Positions 24,001 to 32,626 of a stretch of 64,000 nucleotides of DNA are shown in pieces. The notes beneath the pieces are model-generated. The model saw only the letters and a list, made by a program, of their open reading frames with translations. It had not been told where the DNA came from and ran no database searches. Position numbers and translations under genes: made by a program. Where the stretch lies: NCBI GenBank assembly GCA_001936135.1, contig CP012818.1, forward strand, positions 2,108,001 through 2,172,000. The letters run 5' to 3'. Source of the DNA: Saccharomycopsis fibuligera x Saccharomycopsis cf. fibuligera (lineage: Eukaryota; Ascomycota; Saccharomycetes; Ascoideales; Saccharomycopsidaceae). The first letter of the stretch is position 1. Every line of letters starts with the position of its first letter.

Positions 24001-24438
24001 AATGATTCTGGTGATACTGATGCTGCTCCACATATAAATAAAACGAAAGATTCACTTACTATTCAGGAATTACATAATAATGAGAGTATATTACACAGTG
24101 AAGATGAATACGATGAGAATATTTCCTCTGGAAATTTGCCAGAAATGCTTGGAAATGAAGACGATGCGTCCAACAGCCATCTTAGGCCAAGCTCTTCAAT
24201 GTCTCTGACAAATTTCAAACAAGCAGAATTTGAACATCGCGGTTCCAGTGCATTTCAAATTAACCAGATAGTAAACTTTAAAGATAATGAGGAGTTCACG
24301 GTTCGTAACTCTAAAAAACGAGATATGGAGAACAGTGAGTTGGCTGAGAGAAACTCAGATACGCTCCAAAATTCATCTAGTGGAGTAGTTCGAGAATACC
24401 GCAGAATGGATGATTATTTGAAGGAACTAGAAAACTAA
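21085..24438 (+). CDS. SAK1: Snf1-activating kinase, Sak1/Tos3/Elm1 family
   Basis: Ser/Thr kinase of the CaMKK/LKB1-like group that phosphorylates the activation loop of Snf1/AMPK. 1117 aa from the ATG at 21085 (yeast Sak1: 1142). Kinase domain about residues 27-395: glycine loop GAGQHGKV (34-41), VAIK Lys56, HRDIKPSN (193-200), DFG (213-215), TVGTPMFLAPE (236-246), and FDYKLDIWSFGLTVYCLIF. An acidic insertion (about 260-295) splits the lobe after APE, as in Sak1. The C-terminal 700 residues are Ser/Asn/Asp-rich and presumably regulatory, with a basic patch (SKKSFGKLRKTFSKLKLLRS) and acidic runs. Size and insert favour Sak1 over Tos3 or Elm1. It follows POP1 on the same strand after 288 bp. 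Confidence 0.9.
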   Translation: MGDPIGIVDKVDISFNQLTGHKLLNHIEIIRKLGAGQHGKVILGKDLTHRRFVAIKEISRHSKHKLLKRINRTRNIQNEGTQNGDSQLRDQGSVAVDPLQQEYNFPKRILHEVNVMKQCQNLSPNVIKLYSVLNDIKYSNIYLVLEYCYKGEIRWMSTSNIADNTCQSMNDVLKVIKDIVLGLEFLRFHHIIHRDIKPSNLLMDHKGNVKISDFGVSYILDDTIPPADQQRELNKTVGTPMFLAPELCNLHKFKDSGSINSSTDSINDSIVYNNSMEEKGVGNNNEDEESEDDDKVIFDYKLDIWSFGLTVYCLIFNTLPFSAEYEFELYGKITNDEIEYPNTSLLLRNSDSDISEEQRQLDTINYQKIVNLLKKKVLIKNPNKRSSISGIKNDELFDIANFNNDEAERNDFLIFNRQFLKSSSSISFDMSAHYQEDKIRSKPVNRSDLESTGLSNSKRLDSLKTINSTASKNSTTLSSITSKTLSIQSRNTASSQTYGNSVSNSNSAATSNNNIKEHARMINSNSSNSIGQASNNSHTTNNSKKSFGKLRKTFSKLKLLRSSSGSNADNNDTYSSKPSLRIPSNGTDKNSLRLPNSTSKKSIRSLSSITNENVSESTDNIIMTHSNNTITNNINKLDKQANPAEFEKPSFSRLLRKKSSQLLQKPMLPFKQSNKSVEELNSPIKFKYTKKKYVGSGLSNASSPNDKMPEPDVEYAQEALPSISELTKEFSTVKLVDENDRLMTPEEYKKCYGEGRNTPINLSASKKNLINELRNVENIRSSDEDDDDEDKHPNVDRDGDTNAKVDLERLQNKSKQINDRSSISDFSVSSFDVESKNNQSIITTNSENGQFQNFFNNLTQKRVAFNNSSTDTHSNHTDTFEDYTSNEEDGDGDKQIYESDAGSEHLNKKLVPSAKTYNLNQYLLKSDLLEDEDDVDDVDEEDELFGEDTEAYEAPPTELDFDNLLKINKQISNDSGDTDAAPHINKTKDSLTIQELHNNESILHSEDEYDENISSGNLPEMLGNEDDASNSHLRPSSSMSLTNFKQAEFEHRGSSAFQINQIVNFKDNEEFTVRNSKKRDMENSELAERNSDTLQNSSSGVVREYRRMDDYLKELEN

Positions 24439-24898
24439 TAAACTCACAATTTCACATCTACTACTATTTTTATGTTTAAATTCGCCGGAGTGCTTTTTCA
24501 TTGTTTTTTCTTGATTTATGTTGTTACCCCCACTTATAGACTGTTCATTTATGGAGCTTTGAAATTGCATGTATTTTGTGACAGCACTATTGCTTTTTGC
24601 TTTTACACTCATCATGTTTTGTTTTTTATACTTGATTGATGATTAACAATCTCATTTTGCATCTCTGATATACTTTTTATTATTTTTACTTACATATGAG
24701 GATTTTAACATCTTTTGTAAGCAATAAATAAGTATTTTCGAATTAAAAGCATTATTGTGTTTGTATCATTTTATAGGTGTATCGGCTTCAATATTTTCAA
24801 TCTAGTTTCGGGTGGCGGTCTCATGCTTTGCTTTTCAAAATTATAAAAGCATACTTTACAGGTATTATTAACTTCAAGCCATAATATGCATTCATTAA
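24439..24898. other. Convergent intergenic region SAK1 / RFA3
   Basis: 460 bp of AT-rich sequence between the 3' ends of two convergent genes. It should hold both polyadenylation signals. No gene or repeat seen. Confidence 0.5.
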
Positions 24899-25330
24899 TT
24901 AAACAAATAACTCTGGAAATTTTTGTGAATATCTCACCAAGGCACTTGCAGCCTTTTCATCTAGATGAAATCGCGGTTAGTGTGCTTTCTTCAATATTTA
25001 GATAACGCGTAAAGACGCGTAATTTTTTCTTTTATTTTGTTCTTAGTCTTGCATAAAAATAAGTATATACTTACTTATCTTGGATCCTAATGATACGCTA
25101 TCCAAAACCCTCACACTTAAATCGTCGCCAACTTTACCTGTGACTTCGTAGTATTGGTGTTCTTCAAAAGTAATGTTTGGTGGCATAAGGAGTTTTATCG
25201 TTCCGTTGGAATCAAACATCACCGTATTGCCATCTGGATTCACCACTTGAGCCTTGCCGATGATACGAACCACTCTGTTTCTGTGGGTTTCAAGAAGTGT
25301 TGAGTCTATTCTTGCAGTTGCATCAGCCAT
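24899..25330 (-). CDS. RFA3: Replication protein A 14-kDa subunit, one intron
   Basis: Smallest subunit of the single-stranded DNA-binding complex RPA, which acts in replication, repair and recombination. Exon 1 is 25330-25075, the intron 25074-24961 and exon 2 24960-24899, giving 105 aa (yeast Rfa3: 122). Exon 1 has the OB fold: NRVVRIIGKAQVV, YYEVTGKVGDDLSVRVLDSV. Exon 2 supplies the C-terminal helix EKAASALVRYSQKFPELFV, which parallels the yeast end NGVVALQRLCKKYPEIY. The unspliced frame would end in KISKYILIFMQD, which destroys this helix. Splicing is phase 1 (A|AT). The helix is the one that forms the RPA trimer core with Rfa1 and Rfa2. It diverges from TAF1. Confidence 0.88.
24961..25074 (-). 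other. Intron of RFA3, carrying two MluI cell-cycle boxes
   Basis: 114 nt: donor GTAAGT (25074-25069), branch-like ACTAACC about 20 nt before the acceptor, and acceptor CTAG. Two ACGCGT hexamers lie inside it. Confidence 0.88.
25005..25020. promoter_or_regulatory. Pair of ACGCGT (MCB) elements
   Basis: Two perfect ACGCGT motifs at 25005-25010 and 25015-25020, with starts 10 bp apart, i.e. one helical turn. ACGCGT is the core site of MBF, the G1/S regulator of replication genes, including RPA subunits in yeast. Both lie in the RFA3 intron; none is found upstream of the ATG. Confidence 0.6.
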
Positions 25331-25663
25331 ATTGAGAAATCAGTACTATGAAGACTTGGTTATTGGATAGAAATATTGCGAAATAAGGCAAAACTAGAGA
25401 GTGTGTTGAGTTGAAGATTAAATCAAAACGCCATTTTCTATTTTACTTTATTGTATTATACAGCGTAGCGGTGCTCATAACCGCATCCACTGATTGAAAA
25501 GAAGCGGTAAAAAAAATAGCGATGGAATCAAATGCTGCAAAACAGACACAACGAAGAGCTCAGGTTACAATATTAATGCTAAAATAGGTGTTTGGTCCTT
25601 TTTGTATTATCTTTGTGCGGCCATCCACTAATACTGCTATACAGATACCGCCCGCAATCAATC
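25331..25663. promoter_or_regulatory. Divergent promoter RFA3 / TAF1
   Basis: 333 bp between two divergent starts. It contains the inverted repeat GCGGT-n7-ACCGC (25468-25484) and an AAAGAAGCGGTAAAAAAAA stretch. No ACGCGT is present here. Confidence 0.5.
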
Positions 25664-28600
25664 ATGTCCAAAGGAAAGAATAGCAACAACCCAGGTGATG
25701 AGAACCAATTGCTTTCGTCCTTTGATGACGATAACATGTTTGGGGTCGGCAATGTGGCGTCCACCATTAATAGCCAGTTTGGCATGGGCTTGGACTTTGA
25801 TACAAAAGATTTCAATACAGAACATGCGCAGGACGCAGTGGATTTTGAGGATATTTCTTTGACTGATGAAAGTGAAGCTGGCGATAATGATAAGAAGATA
25901 GATGAGCACCGTGAAACAGAAGACAAACGAAACCTACAACAACTCCAAAGTCCTGGACTTAATGAAGATGTTAAAATGAACGACCATATAATTAATGGAA
26001 ATGATGGAGAACTCGGCAGTATAGATTTCAATAGCTTAAACAGTGACAATAACAATAATTTAAATGGATTTAATAGCGCGAATCTTGATTTCAACCTGAA
26101 CCTAAGTCTTGCTAATACCGGTAATAATAACCTTTTTGACTTTAACTTAAGTGGGATACAGACAAATGAATTGAAAGATGATCCGTTCAGTAGTGCTTTA
26201 ATGTCAAATAATAGCCATTTATTTGATGGTTTGTTTGATAATAATAACACAGATGCCACCAACAATAACTTTGCTGATAATAGCATTATAGGATCACAGT
26301 TCAATTTACCCCAAGTGCAGTCTCAACATCAAGACCAAGAACAGCAGCTGCAACAGAAAAAGAATAAGATACAGTTAACACTTCCACAGAAACACGCTTT
26401 ATCTGAAGAGCAGATAAAACGTAATGAAGAACTCAAAAAACAGGCAGAAGCTGAGAAACAGCGACGATTGAAAGCCAAAGCGGACCTAGAAGAACAGCAA
26501 TTGAGATATTACTACCCATTGTTCAAAAAAGATTCAATCTTGAAGATGCACACAATATTTAGACTGAATCCAAGAAAAAGTACATATGTTAATTATTTTG
26601 CTGAGAACGCTTTTGAAGGAACGAATAAATCATTAATTCCAACCAAATTGAAGATTGAGTTTGAAAATGATGAAAAGAAGTTATTTAATAAAAAAAGGGT
26701 TGCAAATCCAACTAATACACATGGATTGAATACTGCCCAAGCTGCTAAAAATTACCAGAAGATTATAAATATTACAGATGATGATTATGAATTTTTTAGA
26801 GATAGGTCGCAGAAGCAAATAAGATCTAGTAATGATGAGAATGCAAATGACACATGGTTAGCAACAGCGGATTGGGACGATGATGTTCTTTTGGGCAATG
26901 TTACTGCACCACCTGTGGCGAACAGAGTGTTAAAAAATCTTGAAATTAGCAAGGGTCTTAATGCCGCTAAACTTTACCAATATGATGAACCAAATATTGA
27001 CAATGATTATGAAGAAGCTATATTTGAAGGGAATGTTGCTTTTATCAGTAAAGCCAATCTCAAGTTGGATATGAATGATCCTAATTTGCTTTTTGCCCCC
27101 AAAAATAATTCAAGTCGCTCTCGTAGGGGTAAGGTCACCGCTGCCCTTCCGACAAATGAAAAGTTTCTTATTGCTAGATTCAATATTTCTAATGATAAGG
27201 CATATGAAATATTGAAGGAGAATTACCACACTAAAATTAGAGCCACTCTTGGTAATTTGATAATTGACCATTCCATGCCAGCTATCAGATTACAATCACC
27301 CTATTACAAAGTCAAACTCACAAAACAACAAACCAGGTCTTTCCATCGTCCAAAATTTATTGTGCGGTCAAATACTGTTATGTATTTTAGCAAGCCTAAG
27401 TTAAGAAAGAAAAAGAAGGATAAAGGTAAAGATATCAAGGAAATTTATGGCAAAACTACAGATTTAACATTGGGCGATACTGCACCATTTTATTTATTGG
27501 AATATACCGAAGAAAATCCTCTTATTTTATCTAACTTTGGTATGGGAAGCAAAATCATAAATTATTATCGTAAAAAGCATGAAGAAGATACTTACAGACC
27601 TAAAGGTCTTATAGGTGAAACACATGTTTTAGGCGTGCAAGATAGGTCGCCATTCTGGAATTTTGGATTCGTTGAAAGGGGCAAATTTGTTCCAACATTG
27701 TATAATCAAATGGTGCGAGCACCAATTTTTCAACATGATGCGCAAAGTACCGATTTTTTGTTATTGAAATCTGTTGGTGGCTCCAGAACTTCAACCAGGT
27801 ATTTTTTAAGGAGTATTAGTAAAATCTTTTTAGTCGGTCAATTATACCCAGTAGTAGAAGTTCCGGGTCCACATTCTAGAAAAGTTACTACAGTTAGCAA
27901 AAATCGTCTTAAGATGATTGTTTACAGAGTTTTAAATCATAATGAGCATAAAAGATTGGTGGTTAAGGATATTTCTGCCCATTTTCCTGATCAAAATGAT
28001 ATGCAAAATCGCCAACGTTTAAAAGAGTTTATGGTTTATCAGCGTAGCGGTGAAGATCAGGGGTACTGGAAAATAAAACCAAATGAAAAGTTGCCAAATG
28101 AGGAAGAAGTTAAAGCTATGATAACTCCAGAAGACTTGTGTTTGCTTGAAAGTATGCAAGTTGGTCAACAACATCTAGAAGATTATTCCATTTACAGCTA
28201 CGATAATATTAACTTGGAGAAATTTGTGCCTTTTGTTACCAAATTCAATAATAAAACCGAGATTGCTGGATTTTCCAATGCTGGATCACCAATGGCTTTT
28301 TCAACTGATGCCACTATTCCTGGTGGCAAGGGCAAGTCGCCAGCAGTGAATGGAAACAATAGTAGTAATTCCAATAGCAACAAAACAGATCTCGAAAACT
28401 TAACAGGCGAACAATTTGAAGAACAGCTAGCACCATGGAACACAACTAGAAATTTCATTAATGCTACTCAAGGTAAAGCAATGCTTCAATTACATGGTGA
28501 AGGTGAACCTACTGGAAGATCAGAAGGCATATCGTTTTTAAGAACTTCAATGAAAGGTGGTTTCAAATCATTGGAAGATAAGGACAAGTCGGCAAAATCC

Positions 28601-29221
28601 GGTGGGCATAGTTATAATGTTGCTTTGCAACAAAAAGCATATGATGATGAAATTAAAAGAACGTGGCGGAAACAAAATGAGTCGTTATCTTCTGATGAGC
28701 CATTGGAATACAAGAAAGAACTAGTGCAAAAATGCCGTTACAATAATAGATCGCTTAAAAACTCTATACCACCAAAAATTCTTCGCATTACGAGAATGGT
28801 TAGAAATCAATATGGAGTTCTTGAACGTCAAGTTGAAATTATCAAGGATGAGCGAGTGATTAACGCATATTTACTTAGAAAAAGTCAAAGATATCAAGAA
28901 GAACTTCAATCAAAATCACAACAACTTTCTCAAAGTATTGATCTTTCAACAGTTAAGACGCCTACAAATGAAGATGAAAAGAAACTTCTTGAGCAAGAAC
29001 TTGAAAAGCTTCAGGCTCAAAAAAATAATCGAAAAGTTTTACAATCTGGTAAGGGTATTGGAAAAGGGAGAAATACCAAGAGAAAATGTGCTCTTTGTGG
29101 CGCAGTTGGACATATAAGAACTAAAAAGTCGTGTCCAATGTATGGTAAAGTTCCATTACCTCCTAATGCTAGTGGTGGCTCACTGAATGTTTCGAGTCCT
29201 GGTCCTGCCGCAAGTCCATGA
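25664..29221 (+). CDS. TAF1: TFIID subunit Taf1
   Basis: Scaffold subunit of TFIID in RNA polymerase II initiation. 1185 aa from the ATG at 25664 (MSKGKNSNN); yeast Taf1 is about 1070. An upstream in-frame extension lacks an ATG. Acidic/Asn-rich N-terminus with the TBP-inhibitory TAND region (AVDFEDISLTDE, as in yeast AVDFEDEDEL); Gln/Lys-rich helix; DUF3591 core with HSMPAIRLQSPYYKVKL, DKGKDIKEIYG, LGDTAPFYLLEYTEENP, GETHVLGVQDRSPFWNFGF and VKEFM-like block; SFLRTSMKGGF; and a C-terminal zinc knuckle CALCGAVGHIRTKKSCPMY (about residue 1141 on). No bromodomains, as in other budding yeasts, where Bdf1 supplies them. Confidence 0.96.
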   Translation: MSKGKNSNNPGDENQLLSSFDDDNMFGVGNVASTINSQFGMGLDFDTKDFNTEHAQDAVDFEDISLTDESEAGDNDKKIDEHRETEDKRNLQQLQSPGLNEDVKMNDHIINGNDGELGSIDFNSLNSDNNNNLNGFNSANLDFNLNLSLANTGNNNLFDFNLSGIQTNELKDDPFSSALMSNNSHLFDGLFDNNNTDATNNNFADNSIIGSQFNLPQVQSQHQDQEQQLQQKKNKIQLTLPQKHALSEEQIKRNEELKKQAEAEKQRRLKAKADLEEQQLRYYYPLFKKDSILKMHTIFRLNPRKSTYVNYFAENAFEGTNKSLIPTKLKIEFENDEKKLFNKKRVANPTNTHGLNTAQAAKNYQKIINITDDDYEFFRDRSQKQIRSSNDENANDTWLATADWDDDVLLGNVTAPPVANRVLKNLEISKGLNAAKLYQYDEPNIDNDYEEAIFEGNVAFISKANLKLDMNDPNLLFAPKNNSSRSRRGKVTAALPTNEKFLIARFNISNDKAYEILKENYHTKIRATLGNLIIDHSMPAIRLQSPYYKVKLTKQQTRSFHRPKFIVRSNTVMYFSKPKLRKKKKDKGKDIKEIYGKTTDLTLGDTAPFYLLEYTEENPLILSNFGMGSKIINYYRKKHEEDTYRPKGLIGETHVLGVQDRSPFWNFGFVERGKFVPTLYNQMVRAPIFQHDAQSTDFLLLKSVGGSRTSTRYFLRSISKIFLVGQLYPVVEVPGPHSRKVTTVSKNRLKMIVYRVLNHNEHKRLVVKDISAHFPDQNDMQNRQRLKEFMVYQRSGEDQGYWKIKPNEKLPNEEEVKAMITPEDLCLLESMQVGQQHLEDYSIYSYDNINLEKFVPFVTKFNNKTEIAGFSNAGSPMAFSTDATIPGGKGKSPAVNGNNSSNSNSNKTDLENLTGEQFEEQLAPWNTTRNFINATQGKAMLQLHGEGEPTGRSEGISFLRTSMKGGFKSLEDKDKSAKSGGHSYNVALQQKAYDDEIKRTWRKQNESLSSDEPLEYKKELVQKCRYNNRSLKNSIPPKILRITRMVRNQYGVLERQVEIIKDERVINAYLLRKSQRYQEELQSKSQQLSQSIDLSTVKTPTNEDEKKLLEQELEKLQAQKNNRKVLQSGKGIGKGRNTKRKCALCGAVGHIRTKKSCPMYGKVPLPPNASGGSLNVSSPGPAASP

Positions 29222-29962
29222 ATTATATGGTTTTTAAAAATACAAACCGTAGCGGTGCGTTACCGAAAAAAAGTTATACTATTATTTTGATTTGAATGAA
29301 AATTTCTTTTTGCAACTTAGTGTGCGCAATTTACTATTCCAAAAAATTCACAGTGTCTTGTATTATTAGTTAAATTTCTTTCCCTGTCTTTATTTTCGAT
29401 TTTTTTTTTTTTTTTTTTTTTTTTAAGTTTCAATTTAATTAAAGTTCAATCCTGATAGGTATCATATGAAATAAAATAAAAATACAATAAAAAGTAACAT
29501 AAAGTAGAATAATATAGAATAAAGCAATACGTAAGTAGCGGAAAGAGAGGTCACTTTATTAAGTCAGTCACTATATTGTTGAAAAAATTAAACACGCTAA
29601 TCAAAAAATTAAAAACGATAAGCAGATAAATGTAAGCGTAGCGACCTGGTTATTAATTTGTTTTTGACCAAATGTACTGAAGGCATGTTGGCTTTCTTTA
29701 AGATCAATAACAATAACAACAGTAACACCATCGTCAATACAATTGAGCGTTAGCCGAATTACTCGCTCCAATGAGATGATCTTCTAAATAATCAACCAAA
29801 ATTGGCAAACATAATTCTAAATGTCGATACTTAAAGAGTAACAATGATGTAAAAGCCTTAAGAAAAATAAGAAAATCATTCTTGTATAATAAAAAATAGC
29901 AAAATGTAAAACGGTAGGCTCTTTGTTTTTATGTTGAAAAACTTATTTTTGTGTTTTATGGA

Positions 29963-29963
<1 letters not shown>

Positions 29964-29997
<34 letters not shown>
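29964..29997. repeat. A34 homopolymer tract
   Basis: Uninterrupted run of 34 A in the intergenic region. Together with T25 at 29400-29424, A30 at 12073, A35 at 18034 and T45 at 37565 it is part of a recurring intergenic pattern. Confidence 0.9.
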
Positions 29998-29999
<2 letters not shown>

Positions 30000-30914
30000 A
30001 AAATAAAACCGTGTTCAAGGTTCAAACACTTATCAAGATTTTTATATTTCTTACCTTCAGCATGTATATGTATATTGAATGTTTTGTCATCTTTAACTAT
30101 GATTCAAAATTAACTGGATTATGCTTTAAAGATTTTAGATTTGAATCACTAACTGGCACATATGAAATATTGAGAATAAATATCTTCTAATTAACTTTAC
30201 TATATAGCTTGCATAGCTTTTATTTAACTTCTGTTGTAATACGCTCATGATTTATAGTATGGTTGTTAGATGGTTCAATCAATAAAGCATTAACTAAGTA
30301 CAACTAACCAGAAATACAGCGATCACTTGTGGTTAAATGGCCAGTTCTAGGGGATGTTGTAGTAAAACAATAAACAATGTTTCGCAAAAGGGTAATTACA
30401 ACCGTAATCCTTTAAGGAGCAGCACAATGGAGAGAGAACAAGGTTAAATTTGTATGTTTATGTTACATGATCTTTTTTTTATACTTAACTTGCATGAAGT
30501 TGGTCAAGTAATTGTAGCGCGAATCTTGTAGGTTATATAACTAGAAATATTTGCTTAAATCGGCATTATTCAAAAAGGGCAATAAGCGTTATTGAAATAA
30601 AGCAAAAAGAAATAGGTTCAGCAACAAACCGGTGCAAAGTGAACATAATATTATTGTTCATCAAATTACAAACTCAGTGTTGCAATAAAAATACAGGTAA
30701 AATTTTTCAAAGTATCATTTAAAAGTAGATACATGCTGAACAGACAAGGCACCGAGGACGTAAAGCGCTTGTAAATTACACCAGCCAAAAAATACACATA
30801 TTAAGCTTTGCTAACGTCATTGCATGCGATAAATATTATGTCTGCTTGATAAAGTACAGTTAGCTGAAAAAATAAAAATAAAACAGAGTAAATTCAGTAA
30901 AGATACACACCGTT

Positions 30915-30921
30915 AAAAAAA
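30915..30921 (-). terminator. Pol III terminator of tRNA-Arg
   Basis: Seven consecutive T on the minus strand, starting 2 bp past the last tRNA base: a normal RNA polymerase III stop signal. Confidence 0.85.
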
Positions 30922-30922
30922 T

Positions 30923-30996
30923 CACCGAACCTGGGACTCGAACCCAGAATCTCCTGATTAGAAGTCAGACGCCCTAACCAATTAGGCTAGCCCGGC
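30923..30996 (-). tRNA. tRNA-Arg (anticodon TCT)
   Basis: 74 nt, no intron. Acceptor arms GCCGGGC and GTTCGGT pair with G-U wobbles and leave discriminator G. The D arm has GGTTAGGGC-type sequence (A box). The anticodon stem CTGA/TCAG encloses the loop CTTCTAA, so the anticodon is TCT, reading AGA. The T arm is CTGGG-TTCGAGT-CCCAG (B box). AGA is the main Arg codon in the neighbouring genes, so this is a major isoacceptor. Confidence 0.93.
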
Positions 30997-32626
30997 TAAT
31001 TATTTCTAACTTTTTTCCAGAAGCAAACCGAATATGCAGAAATGGAGATTATTATGTGGTTAGACAGCCCTGTTGTGGAGGTGGCTTGTGAACATATTGT
31101 GTGCGCTTCAATGCATAAATATGCAAAGAGTATTGTTGCGGCTTGTGGAGTGGAAACGACAAGTTGGAAAAGTAAACAAAGCAAATAATTAAGAAAAAAA
31201 CAGAAAAGATAAGGCTGGGCTTTTGACTACGGTTTCTCCGTACACAGAGAGAACCGCGGGTGCAACAAACTCGAACCAAAACAACATCGAAACAGGCAGA
31301 ATACTTGCAATTCTGTGGTATAGTTATACTGAAGGAAGTACTTATTTGTACTCTTAAAACGAGTTCTCAATGGCAACATATGAGGTCAGCTTGTAATGTT
31401 TGAGCAACGCAATTTTTTGCAGTTATTTTTTTTTTTTTTTTTACCTGGTTAGTTTTACTTACTAACCGGCTGGCTGGCTCGGATATTGTTTTTCCCGCTT
31501 CCTTGCAGAAGTCGAAGACAAAGACTAAAGACTGAAATTTCAAATGGAACAGAAAGGAAAGAAGATATTCAGCATAACTGTAGCAGCAGAAAGGGGAAAA
31601 AATACAGCCAAAAAAAGTAAAATAAGTAAATGTGCGTTTCAATTTGCAAACTACAAATTGGGAATTGGTCTTGGAGGACCAAAGCGTCCACGTTAACCGG
31701 AGATCAATTGATAAATAGTAGTACCTCGATGGGTGGACGCACTTTAGTACTTACTCATGAGTCAATTTGACTACTGCTGTCGATGGCGATGGCTGTGGCG
31801 ATGGCGATGGCAACGGCGACGCCGATAGAGAAATGTTTCTCAAAAAGGAATTCTACATAACGTCATCGAGATTGAATTCAAAACTTGCATATTGTTAATT
31901 AATCGGGACAGTATTTGCATTGAAAGCACTAGTCGAGAGTAGTATGATACTGTGTGTAAGAATGGCCGTTGGTGCTGATAACGCTTAACAGATATTGTGA
32001 CGAACTAAAAACCATAGGTTTTCGAAACTATACATATTTAGTACCTAGATGAAAACCCCATTTGAAAAAAGAGGCATACAATTGCTCTACAAGTAGTGTA
32101 AAACACCATAGTTGGACTTGACGTCATCGACGTTTTCACACATTTTTCAAGACCAGACAGAGAACAAAAAAATTAACAACCTTTCTGAACAAAGGGAAAA
32201 CACTAAGATTACTAGAAAGAAGATAAAATTAAAAAGGCCAAAATAATTAGACTAAAGAATACAAATCAGGTGGAAAAAAAAAAGGCGTAAAGAAAAATCA
32301 GTTTGAAAAAACTCATGTAGACTCAAGACTCAAAGGGGAAAAGAGGAAAATCACACAAACTCGAGAATATTTTTGGAGAGCACAAATTCAAACCACAAAT
32401 TTATATATTATATACTTTCATTAAACAGTAAAGTAGAGTAAAAAAGAGTAAAGGAAACATAAGAATAAACAAAGAGATAGATGGACGGCGGAGGGAAACG
32501 CGAGAAATGAGACAAACATGGAGATGATGAAATACTAATTAAACAACGCTGGGGATAGAAGAAAAGGGAAAGGAGAGAAAAAGCAAACCAACGCGCCCGA
32601 GCCGCAAAGACTCAGTTTGTTGTTAC
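30997..32626. other. Gene-poor interval between tRNA-Arg and PIL1
   Basis: 1.63 kb without a supportable gene. It contains a T17 tract (about 31427-31443), a GATGGC-type hexamer repeat (31781-31826) and the PIL1 3' flank, with AT-rich polyadenylation-like sequence (32395-32460). Nothing coding recognised on either strand. Confidence 0.4.
31781..31826. repeat. Imperfect GATGGC hexamer repeat
   Basis: About seven units of CGATGG/CGATGGC-type sequence with single-base changes. It would encode Asp-Gly repeats but there is no surrounding open frame. Confidence 0.75.

Larger units (their letters stand above)
29222..30922. other. Gene-poor interval between TAF1 and tRNA-Arg
   Basis: 1.7 kb with no supportable coding region. 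It contains the TAF1 3' end, a CGG-n7-CCG inverted repeat (29253-29265), T25 (29400-29424) and A34 (29964-29997). The base composition is strongly AT-rich. Short frames across the A34 tract encode poly-Lys and are artefacts. An unrecognised non-coding RNA could be here, but I see no box C/D, box H/ACA or snRNA signature. Confidence 0.4.

Noticed and set aside
29222-30922. Box C/D snoRNA, snRNA or replication-origin signals
   Set aside because: No C and D boxes at suitable spacing, no U6-like sequence, and only an imperfect yeast ACS-like match, which is expected by chance in AT-rich DNA.
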